Shown: piece by piece, positions 1 to 7,191 of the stretch
Layout: each line of letters opens with the position of its first letter
Numbering within the stretch: the stretch's first letter is position 1
Source of the DNA: an uncultured Pseudomonadota bacterium
Lineage (GTDB): Bacteria > Myxococcota_A > Polyangia > HGW-17
Length of the DNA: 13,454 nt
Reading direction: 5' to 3'
Assembly: GCA_938004375.1 (NCBI GenBank)
Contig: CALKWH010000457.1
Location: 1-13,454 of the forward strand
The notes under the pieces: generated by a model
The model's input: only the letters and a program-made list of their open reading frames with translations
Database searches by the model: none
Told to the model about the DNA's origin: nothing
Made by a program: the position numbers and the translations under genes

Positions 1-48
1 CGACCACCGAGTTCTACACTCTTTCCCTACACGACGCTCTTCCGATCT
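1..48 (+). other. Illumina sequencing adapter (contamination)
   Basis: The first 48 bases match the Illumina TruSeq universal (P5/read 1) adapter through its closing ACGCTCTTCCGATCT, with one mismatch at base 12 (T where the adapter has A). It is a library artefact, not genomic DNA. Genuine sequence begins at base 49, so the first gene is cut by the adapter rather than by its own start. Confidence 0.98.
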
Positions 49-381
49 GGCATCGTCACCCTCGAGAAGGGCGACGTGGACAAGCTCGCCCGGCAGATCC
101 AGAACGACTTCGTGGGCAAGTTCGACGAGCTCTCCGCGGAGAACAAGCTCCAGATCAACGAGGTCAACGGCCGGAGCTTCACCTTCAACGCCGGGAGCCG
201 CGAGCAGGTCAAGCCCGGCCTGGTGGGCTACGTCGTGCGCGTCGCCGGCGCCGGCGCCTACAAGTACCTGGCGCAGTTCGTCGTCACCGCGGTCGAGGAG
301 GGCACCTCCACGGCCGTGGTCATCTCGGCGGACAACACCCTCGAGAACGTGCAGCCCCAGGCCACGGTCATCCTGAAGTGA
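49..381 (+). CDS. C-terminal fragment of unidentified protein (5' truncated)
   Basis: The reading frame is open from the adapter junction to TGA at 379-381, giving 110 residues starting GIVTLEKGDV. The GTG at 76 is in frame, but coding continues upstream of it, so the true start lies outside the contig. The first 40 or so residues look helical and charged (KLARQIQNDFVGKFDELSAE). The rest looks beta-rich, with the pattern GRSFTFNAGSREQVKPGLVGYVV followed by alternating Val/Ile strands, ending PQATVILK. This resembles the small beta-barrel domains found at the C-termini of some envelope and flagellar accessory proteins (FlgT/CsgG-like), but the likeness is weak and I do not assign a family. It ends 7 bases before the next gene and is probably its operon partner. 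No membrane segment is visible in the fragment. Confidence 0.75.
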   Translation, partial: GIVTLEKGDVDKLARQIQNDFVGKFDELSAENKLQINEVNGRSFTFNAGSREQVKPGLVGYVVRVAGAGAYKYLAQFVVTAVEEGTSTAVVISADNTLENVQPQATVILK

Positions 382-388
382 GGCCCCC

Positions 389-853
389 ATGCGGCTCCTG
401 ATCCTGCCCCTCGCCCTCGCTTCCCTGGCCGCCTGCGGGCGCAAATCCTCGGGCGAGTTCGACGAGCGTCCGCCCATCCCGATGGCCCCAGTGGCCGAGC
501 CGGTCGCGCCCGCCCCCGATGTGGAGCACTCGGGCATGGACGTGCGCCCCGGCGAGGATCTGCGCGGCCCCCGCGGCACCGAGCTCCCCGTCGACGATCC
601 CTCGGCCCTCCCGGCCCGCGGGCCCCAGGCGACCCCGACGTACACCTACGTGCCGGTCCCGAGCCCCCGGGAGCTGCCCGGCGAGAAGGTCCAGACCTCC
701 CCGCCCGCCTCCACCCCGGCGCCCAGGACCAGGACTTGGGAGCCCGGCACCCAGCCGGCCGAGATCCCCGTCCCCGTCGCGGCCCCGAGCCCGCCGGGCG
801 CCCCGGCCGGAACGCCCGAGTCCCGCAACGCGAAGCCGGATCTGAAACCCTGA
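389..853 (+). CDS. Proline-rich lipoprotein, function unknown
   Basis: A 154-residue predicted lipoprotein. A type II signal peptide (MRLLILPLALAS) is followed by a lipobox LAAC at residues 13-16, so Cys16 would be lipidated and the protein anchored to the inner or outer membrane. The mature part is low complexity, rich in Pro, Ala and acidic residues, with no recognisable fold; it looks like a disordered linker or spacer that could span part of the periplasm. A GAGG sequence sits just before ATG, overlapping the end of the preceding gene, and the gap is 7 bases, so translation is probably coupled. The next gene, a permease, follows after 17 bases. I cannot name a family. The lipobox and codon position bias support it as real despite the low complexity. 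Confidence 0.8.
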   Translation: MRLLILPLALASLAACGRKSSGEFDERPPIPMAPVAEPVAPAPDVEHSGMDVRPGEDLRGPRGTELPVDDPSALPARGPQATPTYTYVPVPSPRELPGEKVQTSPPASTPAPRTRTWEPGTQPAEIPVPVAAPSPPGAPAGTPESRNAKPDLKP

Positions 854-870
854 ACCCCCGGGAGAGTCCC

Positions 871-2547
871 ATGAACTGGAAGAACACCCTGCTGCCCCCC
901 GGCGCCCAACCGCTGTGGACCCCGGGAGATCTGGACGGCTTCTTCGGCCTGGCCCTGGACAACCTCATCCAGTACCTGCTGATCCTGGGTCTGGGGATGG
1001 CCGTCCTCGGCTTCCCGCAGGAGCTCATCGTGGGCCGCATGCTGCCCGGCGCCGCCCTCTCGCTGCTGGTGGGCAACCTCTTCTACGCCTGGCAGGCCCA
1101 GCGGCTTTCCGCCGCCACCGGTCGGCGGGACGTCACCGCCCTGCCTTACGGCATCAACACCGTCTCCATGTTCGCCTACGTCTTTCTGGTGATGCTGCCC
1201 GTGAAGCTCACCGCCGAGGGGCGGGGCTACACCCCCCACGACGCCTCGATGCTGGCCTGGCGCATCGGCCTGGCCGCCTGCTTCGTCTCCGGCGTGATCG
1301 AGTTCTCCGGGTCCTTCGTCGCCGAGCGGATCCGCCGCGCGACGCCGCGGGCCGCGCTCTTGTCCACCCTCTCGGGCATCGCCATCGCCTTCATCTCCAT
1401 GGACTTCGCGATCAAGACCTTCGAACGCCCGCTCGTGGCCTTCCTGCCGCTGGCGATCATCTTCATCACCTACTTCGGCCGCGTGAAGCTGCCGTTCCGG
1501 ATCCCGGGCGGCGCCCTCGCCGTCGGCCTGGGTTCCGCGGCCGCCTGGCTGCTGTTCGCGGCCGGAGAGCCCTCGTCCCCGGTCACCACGTCGGCTGTCG
1601 GCGCCGCCACCGACGCCGTCGGGCTCCATCTCCCGGTCCCCGTGTTCGGCGACCTCTGGGCGGGCCTCACCCACCCCTTGACCCGGGACTTCTTCGTGCC
1701 GGTGATGCTGCCCATGGGCCTGTTCAACGTCCTGGGATCCCTGCAGAACATCGAGAGCGCCGAGGCCGCCGGCGACCCCTACCCCACCCTGCCCTCCCTC
1801 GCGGTCAACGGCGCGGGCAGCCTGGTCGCCTCCCTGTTCGGCTCTTGCTACCCGACCACCATCTACATCGGGCATCCCGGCTGGAAGGCCCTGGGCGCCC
1901 GCTCCGGCTACTCGGTCCTCAACGGCGTGTTCTTCACCGTCGTGGCCCTCACGGGACTGTCCTCCCTCATGGCCTCGATCATCCCCATCGAGGCCGGCAT
2001 GGCCATCGTGCTCTGGATCGGCATCATCATCACCGCCCAGGCCTTCTCGGCCGTGCCCCGCGTCCACGCCCCTGCCGTCGCCATCGGGCTGTTCCCCGCC
2101 GTCGCCGCCTTCGGCGTGCTCGTGCTCACCTCCGCCGCCACGGCCGCCGGCATCGCCGCAGGGGACCCGGGGCTCGGCCAGAAGTTCCTGGACGGTCGCG
2201 CGGCCTTCCAGGCGGCAGGCCTCCACGTGGGGGGACTCGCGGCCATCTCCCAGGGCTTCATGCTCACCTGCCTGGTGTGGTCGGCGATGACGGTGAACCT
2301 CATCGAGCGCCGCTTCATGCCGGCCGCGCTGTGGGCCGCCGTGGGAGGCGTGGCGGCGTTCTTCGGCTTCATCCACGCCGGCCGCCTCACGCCCTCGGGC
2401 GGGAGCTACGACATCGGCTGGGCCACCGGCGTCCCCTGGGCGATCGGCTACGCCCTCTGTGCCCTGTTCATCGCCCTGATCGGCCGCTGGGCCATCCACA
2501 CGGGCCAGACCACCCCACCGTCCCCCGACGACGAGGCCTCCCATTGA
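871..2547 (+). CDS. NCS2/AzgA-like nucleobase-type permease
   Basis: A 558-residue polytopic inner-membrane protein of the NCS2 (xanthine/uracil/vitamin C permease, SLC23-related) superfamily, closest in pattern to the AzgA branch. Family members are secondary transporters, usually for purines or pyrimidines; the substrate here is not known. Visible landmarks are the extended segment before TM3, TALPYGINTVSMFAYVF (89-105); the acidic helix motif LQNIESAEAAGD (291-302), which lies where the family binds substrate; and SCYPTTIYIG...GARSGY (325-347), equivalent to the PTT-YIES-GGRTG motif of AzgA. In the last, the usual acidic Glu-Ser after YI is replaced by Gly-His, which may mean an unusual substrate. 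It is longer than typical AzgA proteins (roughly 430-480 residues), with extra loop around 232-262 and at the C-terminus. ATG follows GGAGAG with short spacing. It lies between two lipoprotein genes. Confidence 0.88.
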   Translation: MNWKNTLLPPGAQPLWTPGDLDGFFGLALDNLIQYLLILGLGMAVLGFPQELIVGRMLPGAALSLLVGNLFYAWQAQRLSAATGRRDVTALPYGINTVSMFAYVFLVMLPVKLTAEGRGYTPHDASMLAWRIGLAACFVSGVIEFSGSFVAERIRRATPRAALLSTLSGIAIAFISMDFAIKTFERPLVAFLPLAIIFITYFGRVKLPFRIPGGALAVGLGSAAAWLLFAAGEPSSPVTTSAVGAATDAVGLHLPVPVFGDLWAGLTHPLTRDFFVPVMLPMGLFNVLGSLQNIESAEAAGDPYPTLPSLAVNGAGSLVASLFGSCYPTTIYIGHPGWKALGARSGYSVLNGVFFTVVALTGLSSLMASIIPIEAGMAIVLWIGIIITAQAFSAVPRVHAPAVAIGLFPAVAAFGVLVLTSAATAAGIAAGDPGLGQKFLDGRAAFQAAGLHVGGLAAISQGFMLTCLVWSAMTVNLIERRFMPAALWAAVGGVAAFFGFIHAGRLTPSGGSYDIGWATGVPWAIGYALCALFIALIGRWAIHTGQTTPPSPDDEASH

Positions 2548-2558
2548 GGTACCGCACC

Positions 2559-3161
2559 ATGCTCCGGACCGCCCTGCTCCTGCTGCTCTGGCTCTTCGCA
2601 GCGGGATGTCCGCGCCGGCAGGGCGGCGACGGCGCGATTGGGCCGGTCGTGCTCGCCCGCCCGCCGGCACCTCCGAAGCCCTGGGCCCTCGACGCGTCCC
2701 GGCTGCCCTCCGGGAGCGGCGCTCTGGGCAAAGTGACGATGAACCGGTACTTCCCGCTCTTCGACGCCTTCCGCCGGCACCGCGGGCTGGACGCCGCCAT
2801 GTCGGCCTGGCAGATTCCCCACCGCGGCCGCACCTGGTGGGCGGTGGACACCCGCTACACGTTCCCCACCGAAGACGACGCCACGCGTTTCCTGGGCTCC
2901 TCGCAGGCCCCCCTCTCCGAGGGCCACCCGCTGGCCGAGGACCGGCTGGCCCTCCCCTGCGATCCCGCCGCGCGCCTGTTCATGGGTCGCATCATCCATC
3001 CGGGGCTGGGCACCCCGTTCCTCGCCCTCGTGGTGACCGGGCGGCACGGTCCGCACGTGTTCAAGTTCCTGGCCGCGATCGAACTCGGAACCCCCGAACC
3101 CGTGGAGGATGCCCTGCGCGAGGACTTCCTCGCCCTCGCGAAGCTGGCGCTTATGCCTTGA
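2559..3161 (+). CDS. Lipoprotein, function unknown
   Basis: A 200-residue predicted lipoprotein: signal segment MLRTALLLLLWLF, then lipobox AAGC at 14-17 (Cys17). A Pro/Ala-rich linker runs to about residue 45. The remaining 150 residues look like a compact globular domain, with Trp-rich patches (RTWWAVDTRYTF) and a C-terminal helix (EDFLALAKLALMP). I do not recognise the family. The start codon lies 11 bases after the permease stop, and a GAGG ribosome-binding sequence overlaps that stop, which suggests coupled translation. It is the last gene of the rightward cluster; its TGA ends 3 bases before the stop codon of the convergent bactofilin gene. Confidence 0.82.
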   Translation: MLRTALLLLLWLFAAGCPRRQGGDGAIGPVVLARPPAPPKPWALDASRLPSGSGALGKVTMNRYFPLFDAFRRHRGLDAAMSAWQIPHRGRTWWAVDTRYTFPTEDDATRFLGSSQAPLSEGHPLAEDRLALPCDPAARLFMGRIIHPGLGTPFLALVVTGRHGPHVFKFLAAIELGTPEPVEDALREDFLALAKLALMP

Positions 3162-3164
3162 ACA

Positions 3165-3536
3165 TCATTTTTTCAGGGGTTGCTTGGCCTCGGGGCGGGG
3201 CATCGTGACCTGCGCGTTGACGCGGGCGCCCTCCTCGGTGACCAGAGCACCGGTCTCCAGTTGCCCGTCGAAGGTGGCGCGGGCGAGGATGCGCGTGAGC
3301 CCGGCGACGTGGACGGCCCCCGCGTAGGCACCGGCCACGACGAACTGGCCCAGCGCCCCGTCGGCCTCGACGCGTCCGCTCTCCCCGACGATGAGGGTGG
3401 CGGATTTTGCCTCGAGCTTGCCCTTGAAGTGGCCGTCGATGCGCACCACACCCTCGAAGGTGAGGGTCCCCTCGAACCGGGCGCCCTCGCCCAGCAGGGT
3501 GGTGATCTCGGGGGCCGGCGGCGGTTTGCCCATCAT
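3165..3536 (-). CDS. Bactofilin (polymer-forming cytoskeletal protein)
   Basis: A 123-residue bactofilin (DUF583 family). These proteins self-assemble without nucleotide into filaments that position cell-wall enzymes, chromosome-segregation proteins or stalk and polar machinery, often at the inner face of the membrane. The sequence shows a short Pro-rich N-terminal tail (PPPAPE), then a right-handed beta-helix core at about 11-112 with the regular hydrophobic/Gly spacing of the family (FEGTLTFEGVVRIDGHFKGK, then VEADGALGQFVVAGAYAGAVHV), then a short basic tail PEAKQPLKK. The length is normal. I chose the ATG at 3536, which is 4 bases after the stop of the ATPase gene and follows AAAGGCGG; a second ATG is at 3533. 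The frame is open further upstream, but that part is a shadow of the ATPase gene. It is probably co-transcribed with the ATPase. Confidence 0.93.
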   Translation of the reverse strand: MMGKPPPAPEITTLLGEGARFEGTLTFEGVVRIDGHFKGKLEAKSATLIVGESGRVEADGALGQFVVAGAYAGAVHVAGLTRILARATFDGQLETGALVTEEGARVNAQVTMPRPEAKQPLKK

Positions 3537-3540
3537 GGCG

Positions 3541-4518
3541 TCAACCGCCTTTCGGATACTCGAAGAAGAGCATGGTGGCGGGGGCCTCCAGCTCCTTCTC
3601 CTGGCGCAGGCAAATGATGACCTCGGTGGCCACCTCGGGTGCCATGTTGATGATGTAGGACTGCACGCGGCGGGCGGTGAGGAAGATGCCCAGACCCGCG
3701 CCGATGGTCTTGCGATCGATCTGCTGATCCGACGTGAGACACTTGTGGATGTACTGCAGCACGGTCTGCTTGTTGAGCGCGCCAAAGCGATCGCGCACCG
3801 ACATGAACAGACCGTCCGGAATGATGGCGTAGCGCAGGGACACAGGCTTGGGGCTCTCCATGGCCACGCGCTTGTGGGGATCGATGCTGCCGAACATCAT
3901 GGAGCCGTCCTCGTGGCGCGGCGCGTTGTAGAGCGCGTTCATCACGAGCTCCTCTGCGGCTTGCACGGCGTGGTCGCGGCGCATGCGGCGCAGCCCGGCG
4001 CTCTGGGCGACCTCGCGCACCTTGTCGAGCACGTCCTGACGACCCTTGTAGTCATGGAAGCGGATGTAGGAGACCTCCTCGCCGTTGGGGAGATACTTCT
4101 CCATGCCGAAGATGTCGCCGGTCAGCAGCACCCCCAGCACGACGCCGAGATCGTGGAGCCAGTCGAACTGGCGCCGGATGACCTGATCCACGTCCGGGTG
4201 CATCAGCAGGTGGACCATGTCTGCGAGCTTGGCTTCGACGGGCAGCAGCACGATGACCTTGCGTCGCGTGGGCACGGGGATCTCGAGGAACTTGTCCACC
4301 AGCGGGAGCTCGGAGGCTGCGACCACCAGGACGGCGAGGTGATGTCGGCAGGCCCCCTGCTCGCAGCCGTCCCAGTCGGAGTGGATGAGCTCGACCGCCA
4401 CCTTCAGTTTGGCGAACTGGGCCTCGACCTGGGCTAGGAGCTCACGCTCCTTGCCGCAGACGAGCAGGACGGTCAGTTTGGATTGGGTTTTGACTTGCGA
4501 CCCGGCTTCGGAGTTCAT
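3541..4518 (-). CDS. HATPase_c protein with receiver-like N-terminal domain
   Basis: A 325-residue cytoplasmic protein. The C-terminal part (about 180-320) is a GHKL/HATPase_c domain of the histidine-kinase or anti-sigma-factor (RsbW/SpoIIAB-like) type: N-box AAEELVMNALYNA (187-199), G1 box VRDRFGA (241-247), and G2 box GAGLGIF (273-279). There is no transmembrane segment and no obvious dimerisation/phosphoacceptor His helix before it, so it is unlikely to be a standard sensor kinase. Residues 14-115 (LTVLLVCG, LAVLVVAASELP, KVIVLLPV, MHPDVDQVIRR) have the alternating strand-helix pattern of a response-regulator receiver, but I see no clear phosphoacceptor Asp cluster, so it may be a pseudo-receiver. 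The tight coupling to the bactofilin downstream suggests a joint role in envelope or cytoskeletal control; the partner is inferred. ATG is preceded by AAGGA at a long spacing of 13 bases. Confidence 0.85.
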   Translation of the reverse strand: MNSEAGSQVKTQSKLTVLLVCGKERELLAQVEAQFAKLKVAVELIHSDWDGCEQGACRHHLAVLVVAASELPLVDKFLEIPVPTRRKVIVLLPVEAKLADMVHLLMHPDVDQVIRRQFDWLHDLGVVLGVLLTGDIFGMEKYLPNGEEVSYIRFHDYKGRQDVLDKVREVAQSAGLRRMRRDHAVQAAEELVMNALYNAPRHEDGSMMFGSIDPHKRVAMESPKPVSLRYAIIPDGLFMSVRDRFGALNKQTVLQYIHKCLTSDQQIDRKTIGAGLGIFLTARRVQSYIINMAPEVATEVIICLRQEKELEAPATMLFFEYPKGG

Positions 4519-4553
4519 GTGGGTGTGGCGCGTCCTTCGTTATGGTGTCCGGA

Positions 4554-5258
4554 TCACTTCACGGGTTTGGGGCCACCGTCCGCGGGCGCCGGCCCGGCGG
4601 GCGTCGGGTCGGCGGGCTCCTCGGCGGGCGCCGGCCCGGCGGGCTCCTCGGGGGCCGCGTCCTCGAACTTGACGTTGGTGAACGAGTAGACGAGGATCCG
4701 GTTGTCCTTGTGCATCGAGATCTTGCCCACGGTCCTGGCATCGGCGTCGAACGAGTTGACCACGTAGGTCTTCCCGTCGTGGGTCAGTTTGTTGCCCTGG
4801 AGCGTGGAACTGTAGCGCACCAGCGCCTGCACGGCGCAGGGGTACTTGGATTCGTACACCGAAACGATGTCGGCGTCGGGGCCTTCCGCCGCGGGCTTCT
4901 TGCCCTTCTTCTTCGGCTGCTTGGCCAGGGGGATCCGGACGACGGCCTTGTCGACGAAGCATTCGACCGTCTTCTCGAGCTCGCCCCCCTTCATGTAGAA
5001 CCATTTCTCCTCGCCGCGGACATACTCATGCTTCCCGGCGCTGGACTCCACGACGGCCCCGTCGACGAAGACGTCGAGGTGGAACTCGGAGGTGATCTTG
5101 TAGACCTCGTCGTAGTGGTCGAGGATCTCGCCGAGCTTGGACCACTGGAGGTTGCCTTCGGGGGTTCCGCCGGGCGTGGTCGCGGTGTTCGTCTTTTTGG
5201 GCGTGCATCCGGTGGACAGGATGAGAACCAGAACCAAAGATTTCACGATACCCGGCAT
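4554..5258 (-). CDS. Lipoprotein with Pro/Ala/Glu-rich tail, function unknown
   Basis: A 234-residue predicted lipoprotein. The signal peptide MPGIVKSLVLVLILSTGC contains an LSTGC lipobox with Cys18. The middle domain (about 40-200) is a globular region with a Cys pair (CFVDK and YPCAVQ), a Lys-rich stretch KQPKKKGKK, and a late HKDNRILVYSFTNVKFED segment. The tail (about 203-234) repeats PAGPAPA twice, from an imperfect DNA repeat. I do not recognise the family. The start is firmly set by a strong AAGGAGG six bases before ATG, and a good sigma-70-like promoter lies immediately upstream. The ATPase gene follows after 35 bases and the bactofilin after that, so the lipoprotein may be the envelope-side member of that group; this is inference from order only. 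Confidence 0.85.
   Translation of the reverse strand: MPGIVKSLVLVLILSTGCTPKKTNTATTPGGTPEGNLQWSKLGEILDHYDEVYKITSEFHLDVFVDGAVVESSAGKHEYVRGEEKWFYMKGGELEKTVECFVDKAVVRIPLAKQPKKKGKKPAAEGPDADIVSVYESKYPCAVQALVRYSSTLQGNKLTHDGKTYVVNSFDADARTVGKISMHKDNRILVYSFTNVKFEDAAPEEPAGPAPAEEPADPTPAGPAPADGGPKPVK
4582..4644. repeat. 21-base direct repeat within lipoprotein gene
   Basis: A 21-base sequence beginning GCGGGCGCCGGCC occurs at 4582-4602 and again at 4624-4644, 42 bases apart, which is a whole number of codons. It encodes the repeated PAGPAPA units of the lipoprotein tail. Slippage between copies could change tail length without a frameshift. Confidence 0.85.
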
Positions 5259-5264
5259 GGCCGA

Positions 5265-5271
5265 CCTCCTT
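5265..5271 (-). promoter_or_regulatory. Strong Shine-Dalgarno sequence AAGGAGG
   Basis: On the minus strand AAGGAGG lies six bases before the ATG at 5258. It is the best ribosome-binding site in the window and fixes the lipoprotein start. Confidence 0.85.
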
Positions 5272-5279
5272 GGTCGCGC

Positions 5280-5308
5280 ACAATACCAGAATTAAAATCG
5301 GTTGTCAT
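5280..5308 (-). promoter_or_regulatory. Predicted sigma-70-type promoter
   Basis: Minus-strand ATGACA (5303-5308, one mismatch from TTGACA) is followed by exactly 17 bases and TATTGT (5280-5285, two mismatches from TATAAT). The latter is preceded by TGG, an extended -10 feature. The spacer is AT-rich in an otherwise very GC-rich contig. Transcription would start near 5274, giving a leader of about 16 bases that contains the Shine-Dalgarno sequence. The -35 touches the stop codon of the transglutaminase gene, so this would give independent expression of lipoprotein, ATPase and bactofilin. No experimental support. Confidence 0.55.
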
Positions 5309-7188
5309 CATTTCTGCTGACCTCCGACAGGACGAAATTGCCGCAGCAGGAGAAGACATTCCATTCTTTCCTCCGCCTCCATCCTCGCGAACAAAATTCT
5401 GCCCGCCAGGGTGGCCGCCTCCCGCACCTGGCCGGCCTGCGGGTGGTCGGCCGCTTCGAGTCGGCGGGCGTAGGCCATCGCCGCCTCGCCGGGCTGCCGT
5501 GGCGAGTCTTTGAAGCCGGGTCCCGACACCAGTTCCTGGAACAGGAGCTGGGCCTCGAACGTGGTCTGCGAGATCTTGCGCGCAGGGGTCGGCGCCGGAG
5601 CGATCGGCACCGCGCGGGCGGCCCGGCGACGGGCCAGGCGTACCAGCGCCCAGAACAGCAGGGCGAACGCGGGCAGGGATCCCAGGGAAATCCAGCCCAG
5701 GGCGAGGCGGGCGGGATCGGCCGCTTGCCCGGTCCGGTGCCGCAGCCGGGCGACCCGGGTGGGATCGAGCGTGACCCAGCCTCGCTCGGGGTGCCAGGCC
5801 TCGACCCACGAATGGGCGTCGGCGTCGGTGAAGCGCCGCTCTTCCCCGGTCAACCGACCGTGGGAGAACCCGGTGATCAGGCGGGCCGGGATCCCGGCGA
5901 AAGTGAGGAACGCAGCGGCGGCCGACGCGAAGAGGCCACAGGGGCCGGCGCGCCGGAACGCCAGGAAGTGCAGGAGGGGATCCCGTCCGGGGGGCGGGCG
6001 CGGATAGGCTTCCTCGTAGCGGTAGCCCTCGAGGAATCGCAGGATCGCCGCCACGTTGGCGTCGAAGCCGGCGGTGGGGGAGACCACCCTGGAAGCCCAG
6101 AGTCCGACCGGGCCATCGAGGGCGATCCGGGCCAGGCCGGGCCGCGCCCCGGGCACCACCGGGCTGGCGCCTATGCAGACCTCGTAACCGGGGCTCGTCG
6201 CTGTTCGCACCGGCGCGACCGGCCGAACCCGGTCATCGAGGGTGATCCGAGCCGCGCCCGCGGGCCGGACGTCCTTGGGAAAGAGCGGGGCATATCCGTC
6301 CGAGAGGGCTGCGTTCTCATGGAAGACCTGCAGCCAGACGCAGGATCCTTCCCCGGACGGCTCTCCGTTCCAGATCACCGGCGCGCGGAGCCAGACTCCC
6401 CCCTGCAGCCGGTCGTACACCTGGCCGCGCCAGTACACCGCCTCGCGCAGGACCGCCGCGGGACCCCGGACGGTGAGTTGGGCACGACCGGTGAGTACTG
6501 GACGGCCCAGGCGCCCCACGTCCAGCGCCTGGGGAAAGTCCTCGCTCCCGCCCCGGCCCCGGCGAGGCGGACCCAGGGCCGGGGCCGCCGCCCAGCCAGC
6601 CGCCTGGGCCAGGGCGGTGACGCCGAGACCCGCGCCCAGGATCAGCCCCAGCATCGGGGCGTCGAGCACGCGGCGGCTCTGCAGCAGGCGGCCCACCTCG
6701 ACGCGGCGGCTCTGGCGTCCCAGACGGTGCTTGACGATATAGTGGGTCTCCATATCGTGCCGCAGCACCAGGAAGAACACGGCGGCGACGAACACCGGGA
6801 AGAACAGCGGGGCCAGCAGCAGTCCGCGGGCCATCGCTTCGGGGCGGACGACCTGCAACAGGAACGACTGGGCGATGCCCAGGATGAACACGAGCAGGTA
6901 GTCCGTGACATTCTGCCGGCGCCACAGGAAGATCCATCCAGCCATGTGGAACGTCGCGAAGATCAGGTGCTCCCCGGTGGGCGGCACGAGCACGAACGCC
7001 GGCGCCAGGATGGCCGCGGACGCCGCCGGCCCGATCCAGGCGGGCTGCTCCGGCAGGGACCGCCACACGACGAGCGCCACGGCGCCGAAGTACACCAGGG
7101 AGGCCGCCGGCCACCAGGGCCACTGCCACAGCAGGATCAGCGACTGGAACACCCAGAACAGCACAAACTGGACACGGCCGAAGGGCAT
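5308..7188 (-). CDS. TgpA-type transglutaminase-like membrane protein (DUF3488)
   Basis: A 626-residue inner-membrane protein. The N-terminal 200 residues hold about six to seven hydrophobic helices with the DUF3488 pattern (TDYLLVFILGIAQSFLLQVV, 95-114). The periplasmic part (about 205-490) contains a transglutaminase-like core with the full catalytic triad: Cys417 in GPCGLFASA, His459 in DADAHSWVEAW and Asp475 in WVTLDPTRV. A further helix (about 497-516) leads to a basic cytoplasmic tail like DUF4129. The Pseudomonas aeruginosa homologue TgpA is an essential periplasmic transglutaminase; the substrate in this organism is unknown. ATG follows GAGGTAGGT, which overlaps the stop of the DUF58 gene 3 bases upstream, so translation is probably coupled. 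Length is slightly below usual for the family but all expected parts are present. Confidence 0.92.
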   Translation of the reverse strand: MPFGRVQFVLFWVFQSLILLWQWPWWPAASLVYFGAVALVVWRSLPEQPAWIGPAASAAILAPAFVLVPPTGEHLIFATFHMAGWIFLWRRQNVTDYLLVFILGIAQSFLLQVVRPEAMARGLLLAPLFFPVFVAAVFFLVLRHDMETHYIVKHRLGRQSRRVEVGRLLQSRRVLDAPMLGLILGAGLGVTALAQAAGWAAAPALGPPRRGRGGSEDFPQALDVGRLGRPVLTGRAQLTVRGPAAVLREAVYWRGQVYDRLQGGVWLRAPVIWNGEPSGEGSCVWLQVFHENAALSDGYAPLFPKDVRPAGAARITLDDRVRPVAPVRTATSPGYEVCIGASPVVPGARPGLARIALDGPVGLWASRVVSPTAGFDANVAAILRFLEGYRYEEAYPRPPPGRDPLLHFLAFRRAGPCGLFASAAAAFLTFAGIPARLITGFSHGRLTGEERRFTDADAHSWVEAWHPERGWVTLDPTRVARLRHRTGQAADPARLALGWISLGSLPAFALLFWALVRLARRRAARAVPIAPAPTPARKISQTTFEAQLLFQELVSGPGFKDSPRQPGEAAMAYARRLEAADHPQAGQVREAATLAGRILFARMEAEERMECLLLLRQFRPVGGQQK

Positions 7189-7191
7189 GAC

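Noticed and set aside
27..212. Small minus-strand frame at the left end, and a plus-strand frame at 13248-13445.
   Set aside because: Both run into adapter sequence and overlap better-supported genes.
915..2558. Long open frame upstream of the second lipoprotein, overlapping the permease gene.
   Set aside because: The upstream part is Arg/Pro/His-rich shadow of the permease. The signal peptide and lipobox begin only at the ATG at 2559, so the gene starts there.
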